This document shows positions 1-9,159 of a stretch of 64,000 nucleotides of DNA, piece by piece; position 1 is the stretch's first letter; every line of letters begins with the position of its first letter. Location of the stretch: the NCBI GenBank assembly GCA_002404835.1, contig DHKM01000035.1, forward strand, positions 32,711-96,710. The letters are read 5' to 3'. Below the pieces are notes generated by a model. It was not told the origin of the DNA and did not search any database. It saw nothing but the letters and a program-made list of their open reading frames with translations. Source of the stretch: Caryophanales bacterium UBA4694. Lineage in GTDB: Bacteria > Bacillota_I > Bacilli_A > RFN20 > CAG-288. The translations under genes and the position numbers were made by a program.

Positions 1-600
1 GAACAGTCGATCCGTGAAATCTATCTGAAGCCTTTCGAACTTGCCGTAAGAAAAGGCGGAGCCCACAACGTCATGACGGCCTTCAGCCGTGTCGGTGTGG
101 TCTGGTCCAGTGCCCACAGAGGTCTGATGACCGATGTTTTGAGAGGCGAGTGGGGAATGGATGGTTTTGCCATCACCGACTACACCACGACCGGTGCTGC
201 CACCACTGCCCACAGCAGAACCACCTATGATCCTTATCTTGCCGTCAATGCCGGAACCGATACGTTCGATTCTTCCGGTTCCGAATCCCAGTATGTCTAT
301 CTGTACCGTCTCAACTATGAGAAGGATCCGGAGATGGTCTGGAACATGAGAGAAGCCTGTCATCGTATCCTTTATGTCGTCGGAAATTCCGCTGCCATGA
401 ACGGCATGAGCAAAGGCACCATCGTCATTCCGATCATGGGATGGTGGCAGATGGCTTTGATCGATGGCATCATCTATTCTTCCGTCCTGTTTGTCATCTT
501 CTTAGCTTTGGCTATCGTTAGTCAGCGCAAGTACAAGAACAACCTACTTACTTTGGTGGGTTCCGTCGAAACCAAGGAGGACAAGAAAAATGAGAAGTAG
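1..600 (+). CDS. Domain-permuted GH3 glycoside hydrolase, C-terminal part (5' end outside window)
   Basis: The frame is open from base 1, so the gene starts before the window. The visible 199 residues are the end of a GH3 (beta-glucosidase type) catalytic barrel: EIYLKPFELAVRKGG, then MTAFSRVG, then GMDGFAITDY. The Asp of ITDY (codon 178-180) sits at the GH3 nucleophile position. A single hydrophobic segment (bases about 420-520) and a short charged tail follow, so the enzyme is membrane anchored at its C-terminus. This matches the end of the complete permuted GH3 at 14642-17653, where the nucleophile domain comes last. By inference this gene is also permuted. Its stop overlaps the start of the next lipoprotein gene by 11 bases, implying translational coupling. 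Substrate cannot be told from sequence. Confidence 0.85.
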   Translation, partial: EQSIREIYLKPFELAVRKGGAHNVMTAFSRVGVVWSSAHRGLMTDVLRGEWGMDGFAITDYTTTGAATTAHSRTTYDPYLAVNAGTDTFDSSGSESQYVYLYRLNYEKDPEMVWNMREACHRILYVVGNSAAMNGMSKGTIVIPIMGWWQMALIDGIIYSSVLFVIFLALAIVSQRKYKNNLLTLVGSVETKEDKKNEK

Positions 601-3457
601 AAAGAATAGACTTACCAAAGCCGGACTTCTATTTGTCATGGCAGGAATGCTTTCTTCCTGCGACTATTCCGATTTCTCCCTGTTCGGATTCTTCTATCAC
701 CGCTATATCGATAACCTCGAAAACAGCTACAAGAAGCCGGGGACCAATACCGGCAATTCCAATAGCGGAAACAATTCCAATGCCGGTTCCTCTTCTACGG
801 AACCTGTCGTCAAGGATTTCGCTCCGCAGGCCTATTCCATGAGCAGGGAAGAGACTATCGACAAAGGAAAGCTCGAGATCTATCAGCAGTTCACTCTCGT
901 AAGCCAAGAGCGTTATGCCCTCACCTATTACTCGAGACTTGTTACCGGTGACACAGCCAAAACCTATGAGTATTATTCCGGTGTCGGTACCTATGAGAGA
1001 AGCGGAAACACCGTCACCATCAACTATGAAGCCAATGTCTTTGCCGATGAGAAGGAGAAGACTTCCTTCTCTGTCGGAACGACGGAGGAAATCCGCAAGA
1101 AGAACGTCGAATCTGCCTTTAAGTCTGCGCTCAATACCATCGCCCTGAACAAGGACGGAAGCTTCGCCTTCGGTACCCAGGCCGATGATTCTACACTCTT
1201 TACGGGATTGTCTACAGCCAATACCTATTATGCCGAACTTGACAATCCGCGTCCTAGTTACAATGTCATCACCTTGATCGACGATACCAATTACTTCATC
1301 TCCTCCTTCAGCAAGGACAGCAAGGATCCGGAGACTCCGGTCTCTGCCTTGATCGGTCTTGGCACCTACAAGACCTATGACATCAAGGATGAATCCATCC
1401 ATGGCCAGTATGAGACGGTCCGTTTCGATAAGGGACATGGTTACATGTTCGCCATGAACGGAACCAGCCCGATGAAGTTCGACCTGAACGAAGCCGACGG
1501 TATTTCCACCTGGTATACCCAGACCTTCAACGGAACCCGTTCGATGCGTGTCACCAAGGAAGGCTATTATTATTCCGTAGAAAGCGGACTGGAGAAATAC
1601 GATGTCACCATCGGTAAGCATTCCTATGAGGTCTTGAAGACCGATGTCGATAGTGATCCGGAGACTCCGGTCGAGAAGCAGAAGTTCTTCAGCCTCAAGG
1701 GTCTTAAGAACGACGCCTTCACTCTGGATATCTACAAGGACGGGACCTATAAGTTCTGCTTCACCACCTACAATGCCGAAGAGGAAGGTAGTTGGAAATA
1801 CGATGAGGCAACCGACAGTCTTATCCTTACTGCCAAGAAGGACGACAAGGAGAAGATCAATACCTTTGTCAAGGATGCTGAATCCGGAAACTACAAGGTC
1901 AACTACGTCTCTTTGAAGAGCGAACAGATGAGTCAGGAATTTGTCATCGACAGTCAGTCCTGGTCTGATGCCTTCGGAAGCAAGTCCTTGGGTAAGTTCC
2001 TGGGTAGCGTCAATTCCAACATCGCTCTGGAGATCTTCGACAACGGAAACTATGTCTTCAGCTATATCGATGCTTCCAAGAACATCAACTTCAGCGAGAA
2101 GGGTGCCTGGAGCTATGACGCCAAGAAGGATGAGGTCGTTCTGACTCTGGATGACAAGACCAACACCATTTCCAAGAAGGAAGACGGAAGCTATGTCTGT
2201 GACTATGTCGCCAAGGCCAATGCCGGACTGACCCAGACTTTCGTTCTGACCGGAGAACAGTTCAAGAAGACCTTCCCGGTTGTTCTGGATACCTTGAAGG
2301 GAGAGAAGAGCGACAAGTTCACCTTTGCCATCTTCTCCAATTCCACTTTTGCCTTCGCCTATGAGATCCAAAACGGTGATAATATCTTTACCGGAAAGGA
2401 AGAGGGAAGCTATGTCTATGATGAAACCAAGGACTCTGTGACCTTCACGACCCACAACAAGGAAAACGTCATGGCCTTGTCTTCCGACGGACTTAGCTAC
2501 AAGCTCGAGTATGTTTCCTATAAGAATGCCGCACTTTCTCAGACCTTCACCATGGACAGAATCAGCTTTGGCAAAGTCTTCAAGAAGGATATCCTGACTC
2601 TCTCCGGACAGAAGTCCCAGGATACCAAGATGCACTTCTATTCCGACAACACCTATACGTTTGCCTTCTCCGCCAACGGATTCCAGGTCAATGAATCCGG
2701 AACCTACGTTTATGACAAGGAAAACGACCGCCTTGCCCTTACCTGCCAGGATAAGGTCAACTACACCACCCTCAACGAAGACGGAAGCTATACGCTTGAA
2801 TACATCTCCAAGAGGAGTGCCCAGATGAACCAGACCTTCATCCTCACTCTTTCCGATATGAAGTCCTCCTTTGCCGTTGAGGCACTGAAGATGAACGGAG
2901 CCAGCGGAAAACCGATCGACATCTATGTCTATTCCAACCACTCCTATCTCTTCAGCTTTGCGGCCAACGGGTTTACCGTTACCGAGGAAGGAAGCTGGGA
3001 TTATGATTCTACAAATGACCGGGTCCTTTTCCTTCACAACAAGACGGTGAACTATCTGAAGAAGAACGGCGGAAACTACACCATGGATTATGTCTCCGAC
3101 AGAAGTTCGAGCCTTACCCAGTCCTATTCCATCACGGAAGCTGAGTTCAGGAAGTCATTCCCGACTCAGCTGGTCGAGCTTTCCGGAAAGAAGAACGCAT
3201 CCATCAAGTTCTACTTCTATTCCAACGGTACCTATTGCTTCTACTGGAACAATCCGCAGAGACTTATCCAGGAATACGGTGTCTATCAGTATGATGCATC
3301 CACTTCTACCTTGAACCTCTTCTGCAAGAATACGAAGAACACTCTCGTCAAAAACGAAGATGGTAGCTATACGCTTACCTATCAGACAAACCTCAATGCC
3401 GGACTCAATCAGGAATTCAGTCTGACCAAAGAGGAATTCGAGTCGATCATCGCTTAA
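590..3457 (+). CDS. Lipoprotein with six tandem ~97-residue beta-rich repeats
   Basis: A 955-residue protein starting inside the end of the GH3 gene, with AAGGAGG just upstream of the ATG. Residues 1-24 are a lipoprotein signal ending in MLSSC (Cys24), followed by an Asn/Gly/Ser-rich stalk. The N-terminal 360 residues have looser repeats. From about residue 363 to the end there are six repeats, each built as a short-chain start (LKG or LSG), an aromatic strand with S/D-N-x-T-Y-x-F, an EEGSWxYD turn, and a closing stretch like AxLxQTFxLT. The pattern suggests an outer-surface beta-sandwich array. Coupling to a GH3 enzyme suggests glycan binding or assembly with the enzyme, but no named domain was recognised. 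The short lipoprotein at 18299-19504, beside the other GH3, has a similar G-x-Y...F-V-L-T-F unit. Confidence 0.85.
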   Translation: MRSRKNRLTKAGLLFVMAGMLSSCDYSDFSLFGFFYHRYIDNLENSYKKPGTNTGNSNSGNNSNAGSSSTEPVVKDFAPQAYSMSREETIDKGKLEIYQQFTLVSQERYALTYYSRLVTGDTAKTYEYYSGVGTYERSGNTVTINYEANVFADEKEKTSFSVGTTEEIRKKNVESAFKSALNTIALNKDGSFAFGTQADDSTLFTGLSTANTYYAELDNPRPSYNVITLIDDTNYFISSFSKDSKDPETPVSALIGLGTYKTYDIKDESIHGQYETVRFDKGHGYMFAMNGTSPMKFDLNEADGISTWYTQTFNGTRSMRVTKEGYYYSVESGLEKYDVTIGKHSYEVLKTDVDSDPETPVEKQKFFSLKGLKNDAFTLDIYKDGTYKFCFTTYNAEEEGSWKYDEATDSLILTAKKDDKEKINTFVKDAESGNYKVNYVSLKSEQMSQEFVIDSQSWSDAFGSKSLGKFLGSVNSNIALEIFDNGNYVFSYIDASKNINFSEKGAWSYDAKKDEVVLTLDDKTNTISKKEDGSYVCDYVAKANAGLTQTFVLTGEQFKKTFPVVLDTLKGEKSDKFTFAIFSNSTFAFAYEIQNGDNIFTGKEEGSYVYDETKDSVTFTTHNKENVMALSSDGLSYKLEYVSYKNAALSQTFTMDRISFGKVFKKDILTLSGQKSQDTKMHFYSDNTYTFAFSANGFQVNESGTYVYDKENDRLALTCQDKVNYTTLNEDGSYTLEYISKRSAQMNQTFILTLSDMKSSFAVEALKMNGASGKPIDIYVYSNHSYLFSFAANGFTVTEEGSWDYDSTNDRVLFLHNKTVNYLKKNGGNYTMDYVSDRSSSLTQSYSITEAEFRKSFPTQLVELSGKKNASIKFYFYSNGTYCFYWNNPQRLIQEYGVYQYDASTSTLNLFCKNTKNTLVKNEDGSYTLTYQTNLNAGLNQEFSLTKEEFESIIA

Positions 3458-3459
3458 AA

Positions 3460-3515
3460 GCAAACAAAAAGCATTTCCAATCCTGATTCGGATGCGGAAA
3501 TGCTTTTTTGTTTGC
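3460..3515. terminator. Bidirectional rho-independent terminator
   Basis: A 19-20 bp inverted repeat (GCAAACAAAAAGCATTTCC and its complement at 3496-3515) has A-runs on the left arm and T-runs on the right. It serves the lipoprotein gene on the plus strand and the SNF2 gene that ends at 3525 on the minus strand. Confidence 0.9.
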
Positions 3516-3524
3516 AATTTGTTT

Positions 3525-6500
3525 TCAGGAAAGAAGGAACTTGATGTCGTCATCGGATAGAGAGGAGACGCCTCCGTTTCCTTCCACGATTTCGTCGTAG
3601 AGGTCTTTCTTCTGCTTCTGAAGGCTGAGTACCTTTTCTTCGACGGTATCGCGCATGATAAGACGCAAGACGGTGACCGGCCTTGTCTGACCGATTCTGT
3701 GGGCTCTGTCGGTTGCCTGGTTTTCGGCCTGCGGATTCCACCAGGGATCGAGGTGGATTACGGTATCAGCACCGATGAGGTTGAGTCCGACGCCTCCGGC
3801 TTTGAGGGAGACTAGCATCACCTTGATGTCGTCCTTGGTGTTGAAGTCCTCGCAGAGAGAGAGTCTATCCTTGGCCGAAGTGTCTCCGGTGATGACTCCC
3901 GATTGGATGCTCTCTTCGTCAAGAAGGCTTTTCAGGTCGAGGAGTGCGCTCTTGAAGGAGGAGAAGATGATGGCTTTGTGTCCGTTTTCGATGTTCTCCC
4001 TGACTAGGTCTACGGTGTATTCGAGCTTGGTGCTGGTCGGAAAGTCCTCCAAAAAGGAACCTGGGTCGACGCAGAGCTGACGGAGTCTGGTAAGACTTGC
4101 TAGAATCGAGATCTTGTTCTCTCCGCTCAGTGCCCTTGCCTTGTCCAGATAAGCAAGATAGAGCATTCTTTCGCTTTCGCTCATGCTGATCAGCACGTTG
4201 TCTTCGCTCTTGCTTGGCAGATCTTTGAGGACGTCGTCCTTTCTTCTTCTTAAGAGGAATGGCCTTAACAGGGTGGCAAGTCTGGTTGCGCTGTCTTTTG
4301 TGTCGAGGAAGGACTGGAAGTCCTTTTCGTCTCCGAGGTATCCCGGCATCAGGAAGTCGAAGATGGACCAGAGGTCGAACGGGGAGTTCTCAAGCGGGGT
4401 TCCGGTCAAAGCAAGGCGGTTTGTGGACTTGAGTCCTAAAAGGGACTGATGTCGTTTGGAGAAGGAATTCTTGATGGACTGGGCTTCGTCAAGGACGATG
4501 GTGGCAAAGTGGATGTTCTTGAAGAAATCTTCGTCCCTCTTGAAGGTATCGTAGGAGATGCAGTAGAGGACTTTTCTGTTCTTCTCGATAGCGGAGATGA
4601 TCTTCTCTCTTTCTTCCTTGTTGTTGTCGATGACTTTGGAGGGAAGAGAGGAGAATTTGCGGATTTCCTTTTCCCAGTTGTATAAGACGGCTTTCGGTGT
4701 GATGATAAGAACCGGTTTTTCTTCCTTCAGAGCCTGGATGTAGCCGATGGTCTGAAGCGTCTTTCCTAGTCCCATCTCATCGGCAAGGATTCCTCCGAAT
4801 CCGTAATCGTGAAGGCTGAGAAGATAACGGATTCCGTCTTTCTGGTAGGGTCTGAGTGTCTTTTCCATCTCTTCGGGAAGCTTGACTTTCCTGTCCCTGT
4901 ATTCCTTGATGGAACTCAGGATCTTTTTACAGGAGTCGTCTTCGTCAAGGGCTAGTTTCGTGTTGCCCAGGGAGAAGAGCTTATAGAGCGGAACTTTGTC
5001 GTTGGTGAGTCTGTTCTCGCTGAAGAGCTGGCTTGCTTCCTTGATTTCCTCTCCGCGCAGGAAGACGAATCCGTTCTTGAGAAGGAAGTATTTCTTCTTC
5101 TGCTGGTAGGCAGAAAGGATTTCAAGGAGTTCTTCCTTGGAATAGTCCTTGCTGTCCAAGGTCATGGAGAGATAGTCGCCTTTCTTGGTCATGGAGATGT
5201 GGAAGCTGGTAGGTTCTTTCAGGTTCGCTGGTTTGAGTCTTTCATCGAGGTAAAGGGAGGAGATGTTGGATAGCGGTGTCATATCCTGGGAGAGGAAACG
5301 GACGATGTCGTTTTCGTTCTTGATGGCTCCGTTTTCTTTTCCGCCCATGGAAGCGATAAGGGAGAGATAGGCGGATTTCATGCTCTGTCCGACCAGGGAG
5401 CTGATTTCCTTGGTTTCGTTTCCGTTTTCAAGATAGGTTGTCTTGAAGAGGAGGCCTTTTTCTTCGTCGATGGAAAGATAGAGAGCGATTTCGAAGGGCT
5501 TCTTCTCTTCCTTGCTTGCCTTCTTCTTTCTAAGCGATGTGGAGAGCTTGGGAAGAAGGTCTTTGTTGAAGATGTCCTGGATGTAGGAGAAACTATCGCT
5601 TTTTTCCTCAAGGAAATAGAGATAGGTCTGTTTCATCCTGCTGTCGCTGAAAGGATAGGAAGAGACTTCGTTCTTCTTGAAGTCGAGAGTATAGACGCAC
5701 TCTTTTCCAATCAGGGTGATAAGTTCGTTGGCCTTGTTTTCATAGGCCGGCTGGAAGAGAGGATATCCGTCTTCGTTCAAGGTGAAGGAGACGGCGTCTT
5801 TTTCCTTGATCTTCGTCTTGACGTCGTTGAAATAGAAGGTTTCGTCCTGCATGACGTCTAACACGTTGCTGAAGACTTCGTAGGGAATCGTATGGGTGGA
5901 GACTTTTGCCATCTTGGCAAAATGGGTGCTGTTGGAGATACTGGGAAGAATCCGGTCGTAGGGAGAGAAGAAGCTCATCGGTTCCAGGGTGATCTTCATC
6001 TTGGTGGAGATGGGATATTCGCTTCTTTCCTTGAACCCCACCAGGAACTTTCTCAGATCCTTGACTTCGACGTTCTTCTGCTTGGCAATCAGGGTGATAC
6101 TGAAACGTATCCTTGTTTTGTCCTCGTAGTTGAAGTGGAGACAGGCTCGGACTTTGTCGCTTTGGCTTTCCGTTATGGTATCATCGTCTTTGATTCTGTC
6201 CAGCTTCTTCAGGAAGTCGAGGAATTCCTTTCTCTTCTCCATCTTCGTTTCGGCTTCTTCCGGAGTGAGTCCTTTGACCAGCTCTTCCATGGAGGTGACT
6301 TCCGAAAAAAGGCTCTTTCTTTTCTCTTCGCCAAGGGACTGTTCAAGTTCATAGATATACTGGATGAAAGGGAAGGCTATGTCCTTTTCTTCGAATTTTA
6401 TCGTAGAGTTTTCGTCGACGGTGAAGGCAAGATAAGGTTCGGCAAGATTCAGATAGCAATCTGCTAGATCTTTGCAGATTGCCACATAGATGATACATTT

Positions 6501-6632
6501 CGGGTTGAGCTCATAGAAGTAATAGAGATTGTATTTTCCTTTTTTTAGATAATCGAGAGTATAAGCTCCGCATCTCTCGTTGTATGTCCTGATGGTTTTG
6601 GATAGAAAATCATCGATTTTCGTAAGGAACAT
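3525..6632 (-). CDS. SNF2-family (SWI2/SNF2) DNA-dependent ATPase
   Basis: A 1035-residue protein. The start at 6632 (MFLTKIDDFLSK) is chosen because AAAGGAGG lies 8 bases upstream; an upstream in-frame extension lacks a site. Residues 1-590 form a family-specific N-terminal region. The helicase core follows: LRPYQKDGIRYLL, Walker A ADEMGLGKT (Lys624), LDEAQSIKN (Asp715), and a helicase-C lobe with LKAGGVGLNL, DPWWNPQAENQATDRAHRIGQT. SNF2 proteins translocate on duplex DNA and remodel protein-DNA contacts. It sits one base after the 455-residue gene at 6634-8001, so the two are cotranscribed. Its N-terminus (YNERCGAYTLDYL) resembles that of the partner (YNEMCFEYLIKD), suggesting a shared module. 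Cellular role is unknown: repair, remodelling or defence are all possible. Confidence 0.92.
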   Translation of the reverse strand: MFLTKIDDFLSKTIRTYNERCGAYTLDYLKKGKYNLYYFYELNPKCIIYVAICKDLADCYLNLAEPYLAFTVDENSTIKFEEKDIAFPFIQYIYELEQSLGEEKRKSLFSEVTSMEELVKGLTPEEAETKMEKRKEFLDFLKKLDRIKDDDTITESQSDKVRACLHFNYEDKTRIRFSITLIAKQKNVEVKDLRKFLVGFKERSEYPISTKMKITLEPMSFFSPYDRILPSISNSTHFAKMAKVSTHTIPYEVFSNVLDVMQDETFYFNDVKTKIKEKDAVSFTLNEDGYPLFQPAYENKANELITLIGKECVYTLDFKKNEVSSYPFSDSRMKQTYLYFLEEKSDSFSYIQDIFNKDLLPKLSTSLRKKKASKEEKKPFEIALYLSIDEEKGLLFKTTYLENGNETKEISSLVGQSMKSAYLSLIASMGGKENGAIKNENDIVRFLSQDMTPLSNISSLYLDERLKPANLKEPTSFHISMTKKGDYLSMTLDSKDYSKEELLEILSAYQQKKKYFLLKNGFVFLRGEEIKEASQLFSENRLTNDKVPLYKLFSLGNTKLALDEDDSCKKILSSIKEYRDRKVKLPEEMEKTLRPYQKDGIRYLLSLHDYGFGGILADEMGLGKTLQTIGYIQALKEEKPVLIITPKAVLYNWEKEIRKFSSLPSKVIDNNKEEREKIISAIEKNRKVLYCISYDTFKRDEDFFKNIHFATIVLDEAQSIKNSFSKRHQSLLGLKSTNRLALTGTPLENSPFDLWSIFDFLMPGYLGDEKDFQSFLDTKDSATRLATLLRPFLLRRRKDDVLKDLPSKSEDNVLISMSESERMLYLAYLDKARALSGENKISILASLTRLRQLCVDPGSFLEDFPTSTKLEYTVDLVRENIENGHKAIIFSSFKSALLDLKSLLDEESIQSGVITGDTSAKDRLSLCEDFNTKDDIKVMLVSLKAGGVGLNLIGADTVIHLDPWWNPQAENQATDRAHRIGQTRPVTVLRLIMRDTVEEKVLSLQKQKKDLYDEIVEGNGGVSSLSDDDIKFLLS

Positions 6633-6633
6633 T

Positions 6634-8001
6634 CTAGTTTCCTCCTTTGTAGAGATGCATGGTCTTGAATTTCTTTCCGGACGTTTCGTAGGCAATAGCC
6701 CTTGCTATGGAGAAGGTCCCGTTATTGACGACTCTTCTGGAGTCTTCGTTGGTGAGATAGGTATAGGATGTTTTGTCGTTATATTGGATCAATCCTACCA
6801 TCGTCTTGTAGCAGTCGACGAATTCGGGATTGTAATGGTTTATTTCCTCGCGGACTTCTTTCCTTGCGTCCTTTACCTCGAAGTCGTCCGGCTGATGGGA
6901 ATGCTTCGGATCATAGCCGTAGGCTTCGAGATGTTCGACATGATAGTAATAGAAACGGCTGAAAGAGGGATTGTTTTTCATGACATCGTTAATCTGGTCA
7001 CCCTCGAAGAAATAGGCAAGAGGCATGTCATGGCCATGGTATCTGTTGCTTTTGACTTCTTCAAGCAGCTCGTCTTTGGTGATCAGTGCGCGTAGGGAGA
7101 AATATTCCTTCGGACTGGCAGCACTCAGGATGAGTCTTTGGGCGATTTCCTTTTTCTTGTCCTGATATCCGTGGGAGCAGAGATAACGGAGGATTTCCAG
7201 CTGGCTGTATTCGTCGTTGTCTGTGTTCAAAGCGGAAGCATCTTCCCGCATGATGGACTCATATAGTCCGTCCGGTTTGTTCTTTTCGATATAGTAGGAA
7301 ATCAGTTCGTCTGTTTTCAGACCTGCTCCGCCGTATTGGGACATGAGAAAATCCGCACAATTGTCATGGACGGAAAAGACAGGATATCTGATCAGAAGGG
7401 GAAGAAGGTCTGTTCTTTTCATTCCGATTCCGTCTTTCAGTGCCTGGATGACGCTGGCTTCCGTGGAACTGTCCAAATGGAAATCGTTTTTCATGGCCAA
7501 GGCACAATAGAAAGCGGATTTCATTTCCCACTTCAGTCCGGCTATGTTCTTTCGGATCTCCTTCAGGAAGGTATATTCGCTGGTTGTCCTCATGTTGGTG
7601 AAGATATCCATGTGCTCCGTCAGTTCCTTTGCCATTTGGTTGGTGGGAAGGGAGGTGATATCGTAGAGAATCGATGCGGCAAGATAGCTCTTGTAGGATT
7701 TGGAGGTGGCGGAGTTGTAGTTCTCCGTTTCGATTTGGATGTTCTTCTTTATGGCATCTGTTTTCTGCATCCGATAATAGGACATGGAACTCAGAGATTC
7801 CGGACATCCTTTCGGTATCAGTTTCCGGATGGCTTCCGATGTCTTGAGTTCATCCGGAGCTCCTTTCCCGTCTTTTTCCAGAAGGACATAGGAACCGGAA
7901 TAGTATTCCGGAAGGCAGAAAAGAACCTGGTACTGCATTCCGTTATCTTTGATCAGATATTCGAAGCACATTTCATTGTATCTGAGTAATGTTTTTGTCA
8001 T
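6634..8001 (-). CDS. Unrecognised 455-residue partner of the SNF2 ATPase
   Basis: I do not recognise this protein. It has no signal peptide, membrane segment or clear catalytic motif. It looks soluble and mostly helical, with many Tyr, Lys and Asp residues. A GAGGG site lies 7 bases before the ATG, and an extended -10 promoter lies just upstream. Residues 1-40 resemble the first 60 residues of the SNF2 protein (shared YNExC, then spaced Tyr/Leu/Val residues), so both may carry a common binding module. The middle (about 110-330) has helix pairs that could be a repeat scaffold. Only one base separates it from the SNF2 gene. The inference is an accessory or targeting subunit for the SNF2 motor. 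Confidence 0.8.
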   Translation of the reverse strand: MTKTLLRYNEMCFEYLIKDNGMQYQVLFCLPEYYSGSYVLLEKDGKGAPDELKTSEAIRKLIPKGCPESLSSMSYYRMQKTDAIKKNIQIETENYNSATSKSYKSYLAASILYDITSLPTNQMAKELTEHMDIFTNMRTTSEYTFLKEIRKNIAGLKWEMKSAFYCALAMKNDFHLDSSTEASVIQALKDGIGMKRTDLLPLLIRYPVFSVHDNCADFLMSQYGGAGLKTDELISYYIEKNKPDGLYESIMREDASALNTDNDEYSQLEILRYLCSHGYQDKKKEIAQRLILSAASPKEYFSLRALITKDELLEEVKSNRYHGHDMPLAYFFEGDQINDVMKNNPSFSRFYYYHVEHLEAYGYDPKHSHQPDDFEVKDARKEVREEINHYNPEFVDCYKTMVGLIQYNDKTSYTYLTNEDSRRVVNNGTFSIARAIAYETSGKKFKTMHLYKGGN

Positions 8002-8024
8002 CTGTTTTCCCTCACATGTCTTTT

Positions 8025-8030
8025 ATTATA
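8025..8030 (-). promoter_or_regulatory. Extended -10 promoter of the SNF2 operon
   Basis: Read on the minus strand the sequence is TGCTATAAT, a perfect -10 hexamer with the TG extension. No good -35 is visible, as expected for extended -10 promoters. It lies 24 bases before the start codon of the 455-residue gene. Confidence 0.7.
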
Positions 8031-8419
8031 GCATAGGCGTTTTCTAGGACTCTCATTGATCCGTCTTTTTCTTCCTCGTTTGAGTGAAGAAAGTGGCTCG
8101 AAAACCGGGTAATGAAGATGGTTCTTTCGGAGTTTTCAATAGACCAGAAGAAATCACTTCCGTTTATTCGGCCATCAGAAAGCTACTGTGTTAGGGATTC
8201 GTTGCCTTCGAAACAGCGATTCATGAAAAATTTCAGTTTCCAGTTCTTCGGATTGTCAAAAACTCATAAACCCACATTCCGGTCTAATGTTGTTTGTAGA
8301 ATTGATTTTCGTATTTTCCTTCCTGTTGTCTGGGAAGCTTTCCTTTCTTGTGATTGTCATATGGTTTTTCTTGAAATGCTTGAAGAATGTGAGACAATTC
8401 TAGGGTAGGAGGAAAAAAC
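8031..8419. other. Intergenic gap without a convincing gene
   Basis: About 390 bases between the divergent SNF2 operon and the flavodoxin-like gene. A 98-codon reading frame at 8112-8408 has no ribosome binding site, is Cys/Phe-rich and resembles nothing, so it is not called. A weak promoter for the next gene (TTGAAA at 8371-8376, 17 bases, ACAATT at 8394-8399) is the only element I can suggest. Confidence 0.4.
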
Positions 8420-9055
8420 ATGAAAGTACTGATGCTTAATGGTTCCCTGCATGAAAAGGGAAACACATATACTGCTCTAAAGGAAATACAGGAGGAGTTT
8501 CTGGAACTTGGAATCGAGTCCGAGATATTCCAGATCGGAATCAATCCGATCCGTGACTGTACGGGTTGTAGAGGATGCAAGAAATCGGGATACTGCGTCT
8601 TTGACGATGATGCCACCAACAGGTTCATCGAAAAGGCAAAGCAGGCAGACGGTTTTGTTTTTGCCTCACCGACCTATTATGCCCATCCTTCCGGGAGAAT
8701 CCTCTCCCTTCTTGACCGGGTGTTCTATTCCAATGCGAAGATGTTCGCCTTCAAGCCGTGTGCTTCTGTTGCCGTAGCCAGAAGAGGAGGGACTTCCACA
8801 ACGTTCGATGTTCTGAACAAGTATGCGACGATCTCCAACATGATTCTTATCGGATCTTCGTACTGGAACAATGTCTTCGGTGCTCTTCCGGGAGAGGCAA
8901 GTCAGGATGAGGAAGGTCTTCAGACCATGAGAAATATTGCCAGGAACATGAGCTATGTCTTAAGGCTCATCGAAAACGGAAAGAAGAACGGAATCCTTCC
9001 TGAACCTGTCGAACATGATAGACATACGAATTTCATACGGACGGAAAAGAAATAG
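8420..9055 (+). CDS. Flavodoxin-family NAD(P)H-dependent FMN reductase / iron-sulfur flavoprotein-like
   Basis: A 211-residue protein with a GGAGG site 7 bases before the ATG. The N-terminus KVLMLNGSLHEKGNTYTAL is the phosphate-binding loop of the NADPH-dependent FMN reductase fold. Residues 47-60 carry a Cys cluster (CTGCRGCKKSGYC), as in iron-sulfur flavoprotein-like members. ADGFVFASPTYYAHPSG is the second FMN contact, and RRGGTSTTFDVLN is typical of multimeric flavodoxin WrbA/Isf relatives. It probably transfers electrons from NAD(P)H through FMN; the electron acceptor cannot be inferred. The gene stands alone between an intergenic gap and a lipoprotein with its own promoter. Confidence 0.88.
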   Translation: MKVLMLNGSLHEKGNTYTALKEIQEEFLELGIESEIFQIGINPIRDCTGCRGCKKSGYCVFDDDATNRFIEKAKQADGFVFASPTYYAHPSGRILSLLDRVFYSNAKMFAFKPCASVAVARRGGTSTTFDVLNKYATISNMILIGSSYWNNVFGALPGEASQDEEGLQTMRNIARNMSYVLRLIENGKKNGILPEPVEHDRHTNFIRTEKK

Positions 9056-9083
9056 CAGATAAACGTTTCGCAGTTTCGGAAAA

Positions 9084-9112
9084 TAGACTTTCTTTTGAAA
9101 AAATGCCATAAT
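9084..9112 (+). promoter_or_regulatory. Promoter of the 831-residue lipoprotein gene
   Basis: TAGACT (9084-9089), a 17-base spacer and CATAAT (9107-9112), preceded by a TG extension. The start codon lies 47 bases downstream. Confidence 0.5.
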
Positions 9113-9159
9113 ATGCCTACGAATTCTATTGTTTGAAAAAAATCTTAGAGGAGAAAAAC

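Noticed and set aside
629..3037. An 802-codon open frame on the minus strand opposite the repeat lipoprotein
   Set aside because: It is a shadow of the lipoprotein's codon use and repeats: no signal, no ribosome site, Ile/Val/Gly-rich translation without any domain.
8112..8408. A 98-codon plus-strand frame in the gap before the flavodoxin-like gene
   Set aside because: No ribosome binding site, unusual composition rich in Phe, Ser and Cys, and no similarity to any family I know.
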